NCBI GenBank assembly: GCA_904063045.1
Contig: CAJFCJ010000002.1
Location: 4,373,645 to 4,437,644, forward strand
Direction of reading: 5' to 3'
Length of the DNA stretch: 64,000 bases
From: Dimorphilus gyrociliatus
Lineage: Eukaryota; Annelida; Polychaeta; Dinophilidae
A program made the translations under genes and the position numbers. The notes below the pieces were generated by a model. That model did no database searches. It was given only the letters and a program-made list of their open reading frames with translations, and had not been told where the DNA came from. This document shows, piece after piece, positions 12,641-25,899 of the stretch; the stretch's first letter is position 1, and each line of letters begins with the position of its first letter.

Positions 12641-14341
12641 AAAAAGAAAAGCCTCTCTTGAATCACCGTATTGTTCCCAACAGACGTTCTCCTCTTTTTT
12701 TTATTATAAATATAACTCTTCTACATCCCGTCTCCACCTGCTTTATATCATCAAACAGTTTTGTATAAACAAGTGATGTATGTTAATGTTTTTTACTCTG
12801 TGCTAACACAAAACTAAGAATATCCGGTAGCGATTATTAGAATGAGTCCTTGATTATAATTAAGGCTTTTAATTACACATTTTTAAAAGTATATTATTTC
12901 TCTTTCTTTCTATCAAGTATTGTTGTTTGTGAGATGATAAAAAACGGGATAGGGCATTTGAATTGTTGATTGTATAATTGATATAAACATCGTAGAAGCA
13001 CCAACGGCCTAAATTATGTGTGTTCATAATCAATTTTTCATCTATTATTCAATAAAGTTAATAAACAAGAACAAATGATTTTTGAGAATTTAAACTTAAC
13101 TACGCCCTATTGATAAATACATGGTATTTTTAGGATGTATTTCAATATTCAAACTGATACTTGAATAGCACTATTCAAATTGTATTTTCCTCTTAATGCT
13201 ATCTTCTATATACGTCACGCTACATCTTTCTTTTCTAATGCAGTAGAATTCATCGTTCTGCTCTAATTATAAAATTCCTAATAAATATATGATCAAGGTG
13301 GCTTCTATTATTACCGCAAATACTCCCACTTATTCTTCGTCACAGTAAACTGATCGCTCCATCTATCGTCTATTGGTAAAACAATACCCATTGTCCGCTA
13401 GAAGAAGAATTAAATAAGTTTATATAGTATGTATATATATATTTATATAACTAATGGGCGGAATATGCAGGCATTCGAAGAAATCAAACGAATTGATAAC
13501 AAATTTGACTTTCAAAATAAAAAAAGACGGTCAGGGGAAAGCAAGCATAAGAATTAGCTAGTTAAGGGCTAATGTGGAAGAAAGTAACAAAATTCCTGGT
13601 CCTGTCGACTTAAGTAACCGTAAAGTTGGTTTGCATTAATATAAAATAGATAAGGAGAAGGAATAATAAAGAAACCACTTTTTCTGTCTCTTAATGAAAT
13701 CTTATAGCTTATTTAATAATAAAAGACGGAAAATTAATTATTATGATTATTCTACATCTGCAATAAAAGAGATACAAGCTTTCTTTATTATTTTTGTACC
13801 TAAATATATTAGCTAAGATAAGGAATAAAACAATATACTTATTGTCATAAAACATTAAAGAGGTGAGAGACAGAGGCAAGCGCAAGGAATATATAAAAAG
13901 AAAACACAGTATAAATTAGTATATATGTTTCTGTGAGTAAAGAAAAACATTAATATCATCCGACAACAAAGAGAAAACGTAGAAGAGTGGAATAAGATAA
14001 ATCTTTCCTTTTTTTAAATTTCATTATTAAAATTTCAGTATGAACAGAAAGATATTATTTCCTTATTTTATTAGTTTTTTTTGCAGATATACTCTCTTTA
14101 CTATTTTATTTATTATCTAGTTAGTACAGCACTTAAAACTTAAATTCTTATTAGTGTATATTGGGTCCATATGCTAATTTTTAAGATCTGTAAATAATAT
14201 TGTAAAACTACAGAATTTACTTTTGAGAAAGAAAAGCAAGGATTGAAAGGAGAATATAGAATTTCAGTTAAATATTTACAGAGTGTTGTCTATTATTATT
14301 GATTTCTTAAAGTGTCCATATAATTGTTTGTAAAGGAGATA
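12641..14341. other. Intergenic AT-rich region
   Basis: It separates the receptor gene (+) from the TLC-domain gene (-), tail to tail. An AATAAA at 13051-13056 fits the receptor's poly(A) signal. The rest is AT-rich with purine-rich stretches near 13860-13990; no exon-like sequence was recognised. Confidence 0.4.
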
Positions 14342-15490
14342 TTACATTAATTTTTTATTGTCATTAGTATTATTAGTAGTATTTTGAACAATTTTCGATG
14401 ATGATCTTAAAAAATCTGATTTAACTAGCCTAAAGAATAGGACAAAATTGATTATCCACATAATTATAACACATAGAGTAACGCAATAGTAATAGATTTC
14501 GGGTACACGATGCTTCCAGAATATAATTCCTAATGTTACTGTTGATATTCCACCAAATCGAAACAATACGAATGTAACCAAATTGAGCTTTAAAATAAAT
14601 TGATAGATTTTTGATTTGAATGATATGCCTCTCATTTGCATTAATTTTCTAGCGTGTAGAAATGCAGAATTAATCTCAGCCGCCAATACTAGGGTGTTAA
14701 ATCCAATACAATAACAATGGAAGAGGTTATATGAGAAGCTAGAAATGACAATTACATGGTGCAATGCTAATTCCCAATTCCTAGCCAATTTTCCAGAGAA
14801 GAACAAATCCAGAGTGTCGTAGATGAAGTAACCTATGAAAAAATCACAATATAGAAATATGGCATTCATTATTCAATTATCATATTATTGAGAAAGTGCG
14901 AAAGTTGACGCATCGGGTTAATGTTTAATTAAAATTTTATCCCTTCCTCTGTCGATAGTCGATTGCACGGATTTACATAGTTTAATCACTACAAAGGCCG
15001 AGTCGCTTTAATCAAACATAGCAAGAGAACTACCTGTTGAGAAGGCGATTAATAAATAACAGTTGAATGAGTGATATGCCACTGGATCTGCGAAAAGTGA
15101 TGGATCTGTGTACAAACTGCAAGAAAAAAAAATGACAACTATACGTTTATGTTTGAATAGAAAATAGTTTTTATAGACATTTGTATATTCGTTTTAGTTT
15201 ATTTAACTCTGTTGTTTATTTATCAATTGTTCAAATAATGAAAAAATAATAAGTAACCTAAATAAGAACCAACTTCCTGAACAACTTGCATGAATTGTTG
15301 ATATTACTATATTTCTCCAGGACCAAAATTCAATTTTTTTCCACTTTCTTTCGTCGTATAGAGAAGTTATTACAGATTGTATTAATTGAAAAAGTACCAC
15401 CGTTATTAAAATTGCCCAAATTCCATATTTTGGTTCGATTAAATCGTACGTTTCAATAGTTCTATTAAAGAAACTATATACGAAGCGCAT
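14342..15490 (-). CDS. TLC-domain membrane protein, TLCD1/TLCD2 type
   Basis: Exons (reading leftward) are 15490-15258, 15116-15034 and 14832-14342. They join in phases 2 and 1 with GT-AG ends, giving about 268 residues. The start at 15490 is the first ATG in the open frame and gives one N-terminal membrane helix before the TLC domain; the frame stays open further upstream without an ATG. Family signatures are WRNIVISTIHASCSGSW, then YTDPSLFADP, then GYFIYDTLDL and LALHHVIVISSF, as in TLCD1/2, followed by four more hydrophobic segments and a polar, Asn-rich tail. TLCD1/2 and the worm homologue FLD-1 act in the plasma membrane and limit how much long-chain polyunsaturated acyl chain enters phospholipids. 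Two elongase genes lie next door, which fits a shared lipid theme. Confidence 0.85.
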
Positions 15491-16251
15491 ATTGAAATAA
15501 AACTGAATGGTGGCACTCCAAAGGCCTATCACGTGATCAGTTGCTAAGGACTCTTCTCCAAAATAGGCTCATAACTAGTCAATTAATCGGGCGAAAGAGA
15601 CGATTGTAGTGAAACGTACTGTCAATTAGCCATTTCGTAATATATTTTTAAACACGGCTAATTGAAAAGCATGAATAATGACCACACCTACAAATATCAT
15701 TTAGGTTATTTCTCTGTAAGGAAAAATAAGTTTTTTCTATCTAGAAAAGACGCTGATTTAGTATTTTTTCCCTTCTATTTTTAGTTTTTGAATTCGAAAA
15801 AGCCAATCCTACAATTTTTCTCCCGTGTGTATAAATAATAATGCTTTATTGGGTGTTATAGTTGAGCTGATCGCCATAATAAAAAGAAGCTAAGACAAGA
15901 TATGGCTTGCATATATTTGACAGTTTATAGTATAATCCTAGATAATAATGAAGAATATAACATTATCTTCGCTATAGAGAGAAGATAATAAACCTGTTGC
16001 TATTTGTCTAAATCTACTGCAAATTATCGTTTGCAATCGGGCAACCTGATATTTTGTAATATTTGTTGCATATTATAAAAATATATGCAAATATAAACAT
16101 TAAAGAGGAGTGTGTACCGTAAAATTGATATATTTTATTAAATATGATTCTGATATAATATTACGAAGTGTATCTATTATAGTAATATTTTATTTTTGTC
16201 TGTTTCACTTTAGTCCAATCAACTTCAGACGATATTATTAAGTTAAATTAA
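15491..16251. other. Intergenic region between TLCD-like and ELOVL genes
   Basis: Both flanking genes are on the minus strand, so this holds the 3' flank of the elongase and the 5' flank of the TLC-domain gene. It is AT-rich, with several TTTATT words (AATAAA on the minus strand) near 16100-16200. No gene is seen. Confidence 0.4.
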
Positions 16252-17229
16252 CTATTTATCTTTTTTCTTTATATATGCCTGTCTGAAAAAATTGGCAAAC
16301 AACACCATCATTATTATGCAATATCCAGCTACAGACATAAGTAGAAATTTAGGAAATTTACAATCAGACATTGTAGCTGTGCACATTTTAACAAATACTA
16401 AACAAAATTGTAGCATTTGAATTTTAGTAATATGTCTTTTAAAGGTAAGATATTTTTTGAAAGCTGGTCCAGCTGCAGATAATGTATAGTAAAAGTACAT
16501 AAGTGCATGGACGAATGAGTTTACTGCTGGTGGTCCAAACGACTCGCCACCTGGCACGTATTGAATAGCTACCCACCAAAGAACAGCCATTGATGAATGA
16601 TGGAAGACATGTAGAAAGGTAATTTGTCTATTATTTTTTCGAATTATGAAGAATAACGTGTCGGTGTATTCGAAGAATTTTGAAATATAATAGATGTAAT
16701 TGATTCTGGCTAGCTGTAGAGAAAGTAAAAAAAAATGTATATTAAATAATAACATATTAAAATAAAGAGTTTAAAATATTTCATTTGCTATTTGCCTACA
16801 TGAAATCAATAACTGCTATTCTTCAAATTCATTCAACTTTAATCGCCTTGTTCTTTCAGTAATATGATTCAATATTCAAGTTGTATACTATTATCATACA
16901 ACAAAGTATCTTACCCTATAATTTAATTCGTTGTCATCTTTGCTAACTTCTTGACAAATCCAGTTCCATTCGGGTCTAAATATTGATGTCACCAAAAATT
17001 CGTATACCATGTAACAGGAAAGACATACACATGTTATGTTGTAAATTATAAGGAGCTTGTTAACTCTTAACGCCTTCCTAGATTCCATAAATTTGGGTCC
17101 ATAATATACCATTGCTAAATACAAAAATGACATGGTCAATAAGCTATTAAAACTCGTTAATGGCCAATTTTCTAATCGAGTATTTTTATTTTCTTGGTGT
17201 ATTTTTTGGAGCCAGTTAAGGAACAACAT
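16252..17229 (-). CDS. ELOVL-family very-long-chain fatty acid elongase (copy A)
   Basis: Exons 17229-16915 and 16713-16252 join in phase 0 and give about 258 residues. The enzyme condenses malonyl-CoA with a long-chain acyl-CoA in the ER membrane, the first and rate-limiting step of elongation. Signatures include RLENWPL near the N-terminus, YGPKFMESRKAL, the splice-restored NYRLARINYIYYISKFFEYTDT region, the catalytic histidine box HVFHH, and NSFVHALMYFYYTLS. The C-terminus ends in KKDK, a KKxx-type ER retrieval signal. It is at the short end for the family (usually 260-320). The neighbouring elongase runs the opposite way from a shared 162-base interval, and the two are diverged paralogues. 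Substrate range (saturated or polyunsaturated) cannot be read with confidence. Confidence 0.92.
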
Positions 17230-17391
17230 GATTTAGACTTGGGTGACTTCAATAACGTGTTCAAACTAGGACGTGAAGCCGGATAGAGGTCACTAGTGTG
17301 CTTATGCAAGCTATTTCTGTTGTTTACTTCGCAACCATAGCAACTTAACCCTTGCCCTACTTTATTGATTGGCGTCATTTATTGTTGGAAA
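17230..17391. promoter_or_regulatory. Candidate bidirectional promoter between two ELOVL genes
   Basis: Only 162 bases separate the two start codons of the divergent elongases. The interval contains no obvious TATAAA in either direction. It presumably carries both core promoters, unless one gene starts further away from an upstream non-coding exon. Inference from position. Confidence 0.5.
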
Positions 17392-18437
17392 ATGAATGTT
17401 TTTACCAGAAAAATTACAGATTTTAGGGAATTTTACGACTGGGCTCTCACAAGAGCAGGTACATATTGTTACTTTTCTACTCTTTCTATTCTTGACGTAT
17501 TCATTAAACTGTTGCTATCGCTACTTTTCATCAAAAACGTTGTCGTCTGCAAAAAAAGCCGACAGAGTTTTTGTTCTTAACTACGATATGTAACATAAAT
17601 AGAGGAATGGTCATGTTTGTTTATTGTACCAGTACAAATTTATAGTTGATTAAACATATAGAATAGAAAGTCGAAATACTATCTGCAATAAAGTTTTATT
17701 TAACAGATAAGAGAGTTGAAAAATGGCTTTTAATGGACTCATTTACTCCCACTCTTTTGCTTACTCTTGGTTATTTAATGATCACTCAGCTCGGGCCGAT
17801 AGTCATGAAGAATCGTAAAGCCTTAGAGCTTCGCCCTCTGTTGATTGTTTATAACTTTGTTTTAATACTCATTAATTTACATATTTGTACTGAAATCTTT
17901 TCGGCAAGCTCAAATTTAAATTATAGCTATTCATGTCAGCGAGTTTCATACACAAATCACCCTGAAGAGCTTCGTATAGCCCGGGCTATATGGTGGTTCT
18001 ACTTTTCTAAATTATTAGAATTCGGTGATACTTTTTTATTTGTTCTACGGAAGAAAAACAATCAAATATCTTTTTTACATGTTTATCATCATGCAACGAT
18101 GTTCCCACTTTGGTGGATTGGTGTGAAGTGGGTAGCAGGTGGACAGAGTTTTCTTGGCCCAATGATTAATTCATTTGTTCATGTCGTTATGTATACGTAT
18201 TACGGTTTGTCAAGTTTTGGACCCAAAGTTAGAAAGTATTTGGGATGGAAGAAGTATTTAACGATTTTGCAACTACTTCAATTTTACACTGGAATGATTT
18301 ATGGTATCCAGTCCATTTATTTTCAGTGTGACTATCCTATGTGGATGCAGTGGGCGTCGCTTGCGTATGGCGTGACAATAATTGCGCTATTCCTCAATTT
18401 CTATCATAAAGCTTATATCAAAAAGAAGAAACAATAG
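17392..18437 (+). CDS. ELOVL-family very-long-chain fatty acid elongase (copy B, ELOVL4-like)
   Basis: Exon 1 is 17392-17458 and exon 2 is 17707-18437, joined in phase 1, giving about 265 residues. The join creates the ADKRVEKWLLMDS stretch typical of ELOVL4-type proteins, which strongly supports the short first exon. Exon 2 encodes LGPIVMKNRKAL, ARAIWWFYFSKLLEFGDT, the catalytic box HVYHH, NSFVHVVMYTYYGLS and ILQLLQFYTGM. The C-terminus is KKKKQ, a KKxx-type ER retrieval signal. About seven membrane helices are expected. Compared with copy A it has an extra intron near the N-terminus and lacks the intron before the conserved ISK/FSK region, so intron positions have turned over since duplication. 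AATAAA at 18569-18574 is a likely poly(A) signal. Confidence 0.93.
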
Positions 18438-18631
18438 ACAAACAAGAGAAAGCTTGTTTGACTAGGTTTGTTGACACAGCAATTGAGCACTTGGTTTTAC
18501 AGTAGACAATTATAGTAAAAAATTTCAAAAGTTATTGTATTTGTTTGTTTGTTTACTTATTGTTTACAATAAAACAAATTTTCTTCTGTAATTTATTACA
18601 CAGTGGAAAAGAATAGCCGAATACTCTGAGT

Positions 18632-21600
18632 TTAAGTTTTAGTAGTGGCACAATTTAATTTCATACAAGCTTTAGTCAACGGATGAAAGAGGATAAGAGT
18701 TGTTATTAGTATCGCTGTAAGAAAGAACCAAAAGAAAAGTCTATCGAAAACTTCTGCCATTCTTTTCCAATCAGCGCTGAAATCTTCTTCAGAATCTTTA
18801 ATAAAACCTTCTTCTTCCATGGTATGTCTTGCAATTCTTTCCCCAATTTTCTCTAAAGTTATACCGTTCACCGTCGACCTTCTTTTATCCTTCTTATAAG
18901 ATGACATACACATACACCTTCCCATGTAGTCGATAATGAGAGTTTTTGCCCAAGATGGTACTGGCCGATCTGAGATATAGTGTAAGTTAAGGACAAAAAC
19001 CGTCAAAACCATGGAGAGAGTCGTAATTGCCATGGTCACTGTTAGATAAATTCCCAGTAGAGGTATGTGATCAGATGTCTTTGGAATGTTTCCAGCCACA
19101 TTTAGTAAAAAGATTCGAAAAGAGAGAAGCACAACAACGCCTATCTGAACCTGTTTAAGTATAAGTGACAAAATTTAATAGAGAACAGCAGCAAAGAGTT
19201 AAATACTCTTGGACGAGACTAACCTTCTGATTTGGCGTACAAAAGAAAACAGAAAGTAAAAGAACGGAAGTCATAATACTAGGAAGGATAACATTCAGAA
19301 CGTAAAATGTATGTCTCCTCCTTAAGTAAACCTTAAATTCAACGTTGGAGAATTTTTCATTCGGACAACATTCGTAATTGAATTCGTTGCGAACTGCAGA
19401 TGTTGTAAAAATTTCCCATTCGCCATTTGTTTTATAGCTATCTAAATTAACGACTGATGTTGAAGTTGTCAAATTCATTTTAGATGTGTGATAACTCCAG
19501 GCGCCAAAAACCAAGGCGCAAACTTGTTCGTCAAAAGGATAGTATGTAATGTCGATTTCACACATTGTCTGAAAGTAACTAAGAAGCTATAATAAATCTA
19601 GCACTTTTATTAAAATAATTTGATTATGCGTTTTCTAGTTACTTTAAAAACTCCCCCTGGCTCCCAATGAACTTGTCCAATGCTTGATATAGATGCTCTG
19701 AAAGCCTTGTAATCTTCATACAGTTTTTCGGCTCCATTAATTACAGCAAACTCCGGACGCCAAAGGCGATCCGCCTCAACAATCATATCAGATGCATTAT
19801 TAAATTTTGTAGAATTCCAAACGAGACGTTCATCTATCCATTCTACAATTAGTAGACCCGTAGTTGTGAATACCTGACTTCGAACATCTAAATCTTTAAT
19901 ATGCATCAGTGAAAATTGGATATCAACTGTGACGGTATTGGCAGAATCGATGACTGGGCGGGCTGTTCGAAAGATTAGAGAGTGATGAAACTTGTGTTGG
20001 AAAGGGGTGAACGCCTATTGACCCATATATATTACTTTATATATATATACATATATATATTCTATTTGTATAAACTGACAAAAATGTCAAAGAAGTCTAT
20101 AGAAAGGGAAAAAAAATTTATTTTTTGAAAGATTATTTTTGCTGTAGAAGGACTGTCAGCAAGAAAATGAAAAAAATTTTCCTCTCCTTGTTACAAAGCA
20201 TGACGCAAACGTTTGTGAAGTTTGATGAACGTTCGATAATCGTTTTCCTAATGTATTCGGCAAGACAGCTACCGAATTAGCAAGGGAATTGCCAAGCTGT
20301 CGAAGGGAAATGTATGTGACAATCAGTTTCAGAGCTTATCAAAACTATTGAAAATGTTTCAGAAGGCTTATAAACAATATTTAAAACTTAAGTAGGTTTT
20401 TAATAAATTTACGTTTCGTTTTAAATTTATAGGGTATTAAAATATTCGCCAAATCAATTAATCAATTACTAGGAAACGTCCTTTTTCAATTTATCACCTA
20501 CGTAAAGGCTAAAGGGATAGGCTTTGCTGTCGAGCTCTTTTTCTACAATCATGTAAAACAATTTAAGCGTTACTTTTCACCTTTATTCTGAGAAATAAGG
20601 ATAGCTGAACAAGTTTATGAAAATGTATTAATTTACACTTTATGTTGGTCATTTAATATAAATATTTAATTGCTAAGAAAAGATATCCTATTCATGCTAT
20701 TACTGATACTAATTTAAGGAAGGAATCAATAACCTAATTACTATTAGAATTTAGTCTTTTTCCTACATCTTTTTTAAACGTATTTTCCAGTTGCATAAAT
20801 AATCTCCTTGTAGAGAGCTTTATCATCACTTTGTCTCTATTTTCCAGTATTAAATTAACTTCATTTCACTTGTCTAAGAATATCATTTATACATAAAAAT
20901 AATACAAAGTTATTTTAGTTGACATGCATTGTAAATTTCAAATGATAGGAATGTAAATTTGGCTAATTAGATTTCATCATGATAAAGAATTCGTGCTTTG
21001 CGGTTATTGATGTAAATGTTGCTTTTTATTTGATATTATTTAAGGATTTCAATAAATAAGTAGTTGTCTGGAGAACTTATCGGATGCTGAAGAACATAGA
21101 TCTGAAGTTAATTTTTTTTACGCCACAAAAGTCTTAACAGATTAAACTGAAACGAAAGGAAACTTCTCTTTTGAGAAAGTGTTTTACTTTTTGGTAATTT
21201 ATTATTTGAGAGGGATATTGTTTTAATCTTCTCGCCTATACTTCGTAAAACGTTAACGTTGAGTGATTTCTCTAGACTCACAATAGAGTACATCTAGAAA
21301 TAGCTGTCGAAACCTTGCCTAGAAGACGTTCTTTTTTTCAGTCGACAGGCTTAATGGTTTTTGTGGAAGGGGGTGGAAACTATAAAAGTGAATAAAGAAC
21401 ACAACATTCCCAAGAAATTAACAGTACTTTTAAATAAATTTTAGGAGAAAAGTTCAGGAGGAATGATTACTTTCTTAATTAGCAAAATGTAATATTTGAC
21501 ATTTGCAGCAAGTAAAAAAGTATCCACTGTTAAATAACATGTACAAACGTTACAAGAAACTTCTTTACTTTTATAGGACATTACTGAAAGCTTATATGGC

Positions 21601-22265
21601 TTAAATATATTTTGTTTTGATAATAGAGTCTAGAAATATCTTTCGATTATTGTAATCCATAATAGCTTGCTGTCCGAGTCTCTTACAAACGAGTTAATAG
21701 GAAGAGAAAGATATGAAAAATGTGACAAAAGGGTCATAAGAATATGTCGAATTTTTAGTTAATTGTTAATGTAACAATTTATCATATAACATCGGTACTA
21801 CTGCTTTGGAAACGATAATAAAAACTTCACTAGAAAATTAAATGTCACACATTGGTCTTGTTATTCGGTGATGAAATCAGGACGAAAAAAATCAATATAG
21901 GCTTAAAGCACGTAAAATAGGTTGAAAACATTTAACGAGGGAGATAGTACGAGAAGGGTTGAAGATGATGAGCCAAGAAATTGCTTGTAAAGCGTGGTCT
22001 TTATTCAATAGATTCTTAATTGTTTATCGAATATTGAGAAGAGACTAGAAATAACAAAGACAAAAACTATACAACTTACCGGAAGGGTTATAATCCTTAA
22101 AAAGGTTTATTAAAAGTCTCTCTTCATCACTTAAATTCCTTGTTGCTGCACCTGTACATGAAATAAAAGCAGGAAATGCCGAATTATTGTTTAATTAGTC
22201 TATTAACTTCTCAACAAACAGGGGTAAGTGATCAAAGCCATTAGTAGCTGAGACAATATCAGCAT
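18632..22265 (-). CDS. Cys-loop ligand-gated channel subunit, nicotinic-receptor alpha type, with divergent pore
   Basis: Five exons: 22265-22208 (signal peptide), 22145-22080, 19962-19643, 19568-19224 and 19150-18632. All junction phases match, giving about 435 residues. Landmarks: DEERLLINLFKDYNP at the N-terminus, LWRPE (loop A), the cys-loop C-x13-C with YYPFDEQ, GAWSYH (loop B) and the vicinal Cys pair YECC of loop C that defines alpha-type subunits. Four membrane segments follow, with a short M3-M4 loop. Oddities are visible: the loop A Tyr is Ile, the loop D Trp is Leu, and the second loop C Tyr is Phe. In M2 the Glu at -1' is Gln, the position 20' Glu is Gly, and 12' is Arg, while Leu 9' is kept. 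It may therefore need partner subunits or conduct atypically. The first exon is less certain than the rest. Confidence 0.88.
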
Positions 22266-25200
22266 GCTTCTTTTTCGGTCATTCAGAATCCCAAAAAGAT
22301 ATACTCTTCTGCTCTCCAACCGCAAATTGATATATGTATATTTAAATAAATTCGGGTTACTTAAGTAGACAAAAACAATAACTTATTTCCTCCTGTAACA
22401 ATAGTATCGAGTGCAGAAGAATTTATTTTCCGACTGACTTACTGGTAAATTTAGAGAAGGAACGATGACGGCGTCCAAAGGCTGTATGGGCTGTGTCGCT
22501 CTGTATTCTGCTATGATGATTGGACGAACAGCTCAGATAAAATGAAGGCCTATAAGACCTTTATCAATCAAATCCTCCCCTAGGCGTTTGCCTTATTTGA
22601 AATACTTGTGCGTTAATTCGGAGGATACTTTCTTGAAATTTAAAGTATGGGTGGCAAACCTTTAGAAATTTTCTGGATTTTTCTAACATATCCTGTCTTA
22701 TTTTATCTGCTTAATCTTTTTCATTCTAATGTGTATGTGTCTACGCCATTCTTTGCCTCTCTATTTCCTTCAACTCGTTCAACCAACTCTCTATCATCAC
22801 TCTAGCAGCCTTTCTCCTTACCTTTTTGTCTTTTCCCCCCATCTCCGATTCCATTCTTAGCTCCTCTCCTTCTCTAATCTTATATACTTGATAAGCAACA
22901 AGCGTACACCATCTTATTTATCTTGTTTTGTTCTTTTTTCACCTTGTTCCCTCCCACGCACCATCCCAGCCTTCTCTAGTTTTTCTATCAATTGCTAAAT
23001 TTAACTCTATAATTGAAAATTATATAATAAAATAGAAATACTAGTTTATTTAGGTAGTTTCCTAATATAGTAATTTATACATAATGTAATTTAACAACCT
23101 TGAGATTCCTTTTAAAAAATCTTTAAGTCTAAAAATTAATATAAATAAATAACTAAACATCTTAACTGTACAATGGAGACCATGTACACTGCATATACAT
23201 ACATTATATGTATCTAAATAATTGCAAATGCTAAATTAAATGCTCTAAATCAAGATTACATTGAAGACTTATCAAATTACGTATATATAATTAACTACGA
23301 CTTACAAAATGGGAAATCTAGAAAAAATCAAATTCAGAAAATTAATAGATAAAGATTAAAAATTATTCTGTTCTTTATAGTTTAATATACTGGTAATAAT
23401 ATGCTTTTAGTCCCAATGAATAGCTCTATTAATGTCTCTGTACATAATTATAAATTAGTAATAAACGTTCTTTCAAGTATGTATATAGCTTTTCATAATC
23501 CTATATGTTATCAATGTTGGAAACTAGCAAGTTATGTAGCACTGTATTTTGCTTAATATCAGTTTCATAATCTAATTTCTAAGTATACCAAGAAGAATTT
23601 TATAAAAGACATATTAGAAAGAAAGCTAACTTGAGATTTTTTAAAAATTAATATAAAATCTGACATTTTCAAAATGCTATATTCCGCTTTTTTGTTGATA
23701 AGTCCATTGTATTACGGGGGAAAATATCAATCCTTAATCAATGTTGTCTCTCGAAACGATATAAACAGATATTCCTGTTTCGTTTCCTCTTTTCACTCCA
23801 ATCTATAGCACTACTTATCGACATTCGGCTCAATAGTTTCCTGTTTCCGTTATCTATGAAGAGTTTTTTGGGTCTCATGCATTAAATTAGGAGGAAGGAG
23901 AGGAACAGGGATAGAAAAAGGTATAGAAAAACTTTGACACTCTTCTCCAAATAGTTGGTTTGATGAGAGGGGACTAGAGAATTTCATACAGTACTTAAAT
24001 ATCATTAGAAAACTTCGCAATGATATTGTATCTTCTCACTGAAAATAGTAGTTTGTCTCATTTCCAGATCAATGAACATTACGAAGAGGGTAGAATGGTT
24101 AAAGAACAGTAGTGATGATCAATCTGTCTCTTATGATGCATCGGAGAATTGCTTCATTCCCCATCTTATATATTATATTATATAGTGTTTTTCTCTGGAA
24201 AATGAAACTAAATTTACTTTCAGAACCTCAAAAAAAAAATCTTTTCATTTAGACTCAAAGAAAAAAAATTATACGCAAAAATGAAATCTATTGGAAATAA
24301 AGTTATGGAAAATTTCCCTTTATTTAAAAATCGAATGATATTAAAAGATTTTACGTCTGCTTAACCTTCTCGCATAGTAGCAAATAGCGTTGTTGCGTAA
24401 TTAAGATTATGGGAAATGGTCCGTTGGTTTTACGTTCCACAAGAAAAACATTGCAAATTCTAAACCACTCTGAGTAAAACTTCAGCCTTATTCCCGTTTA
24501 GGGTGGCGATGTAATTTTTCGCAACGGTAATCTTATGGAATTGTCAAACAGATATTTTAAAAATCATTCTGTATTTCAAACTGGCTCTCTTCTTCATCAT
24601 TAAACATTATATCTTATTTGTGAAATCATCACTAAGTACCCAATCTTCCTAAATAGGCCTTTAATTTTCAAAGTTTACTCTCCAATAGAATAATATATTT
24701 CGTATTTTAAGCACGTTTTGGCCCAAAATAAGAAAATTGTAGGAAATAGCTAAGAGCTTCCTACGTTGGAAGCTAATAGTATACTTATATACTGTGCCTT
24801 GAAACCGTATTACAAACACTTTATTGTTCATATCACACTTTAAGATTAAAATATTAAGTTGATAAATCTTTAAAATATAAATAAGAACTCTTACGTAAGA
24901 AAGTAAAGTACACTTTTATGATACGATCTGATAAATGTATTGAATTACTGCGTATTTTGCTAATTTAAAGTAAAAAGAAAATGATGCTTACAACTAATCT
25001 CTTGGATTCTTCATTCTTTTCTTTTTTTCTGCCGAATATTTGCTATATAGAATGTCGACGCTGCAATCAGAAAACTCTATTTATTTAGAGAAAAACTAAT
25101 AAGATTGTTTTCTTAAAGTTTCACTTTTTAAAGAGAAGCTTACAGAACTTTATTAAGGAATATGAAAAAAGAAGCTTACTATAAAATAGTATTCCTTTTA

Positions 25201-25899
25201 CAGAAATAATGCCAGCTGTAGTTTACAGTCTCGGGAATATGACAATGAGAAATTTCTTCTTTCTCCATACCGAACTATTGTCATAATTGACCTTATTATT
25301 GATATACCATGTGTTTAATCATCAACTGAAAGAGGCAGTTAAATGAGAAGACGAAGTTAAAAGAGAACTTAAGAGAAATCTAGAAGGCCTCTCATAAATT
25401 AAAGTACTCTTTTGACATTTTTCCTTCCTGTTTATATGGAGTATCTAGTGCCAAATAGAAAAAAAGTGCAACTTTTACTCATATCTCTCGAAAATCAACT
25501 TTTTACTGTCGTTCCCAAGTGTCGTAGTCGCCCGATTCGTAATTGTTAGTAAATATTATCTCGACAGAAAACAGACTAACTCATCATGGACTAAGAATTT
25601 CTATTTTTTCTTTCAATTTTCCTAATAGTATTTAATTATAATAAAAATTTTACTTAAATAGTTTGTCCTGTGCGTTCTTTAATTCAAAAATTCTAATAGT
25701 TTTCCAACACGATGAATTGGCCATACAAACAATACATTTTACCATAACAAATTGTAGATGTCATCTTTCTCAGAGTTTAGGAGAATTATCCAACAGATGG
25801 CGCAATTGTTAAAATTGACGGCGACCGCTGCAAAAATCCTGTGTACTTTTAGGAAAAAGCACTTTTTCTGCGGCTGAAAAAGAAATTCCAAACCAGAAA
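22266..25899. other. Large intergenic region, no gene recognised
   Basis: About 3.6 kb of AT-rich sequence between two divergently oriented genes (channel on -, GDNF-receptor-like on +), so it should hold both promoters. A pyrimidine-rich tract covers roughly 22720-22990. No frame longer than about 70 codons and no splice-flanked exon with domain character was seen. Confidence 0.4.
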
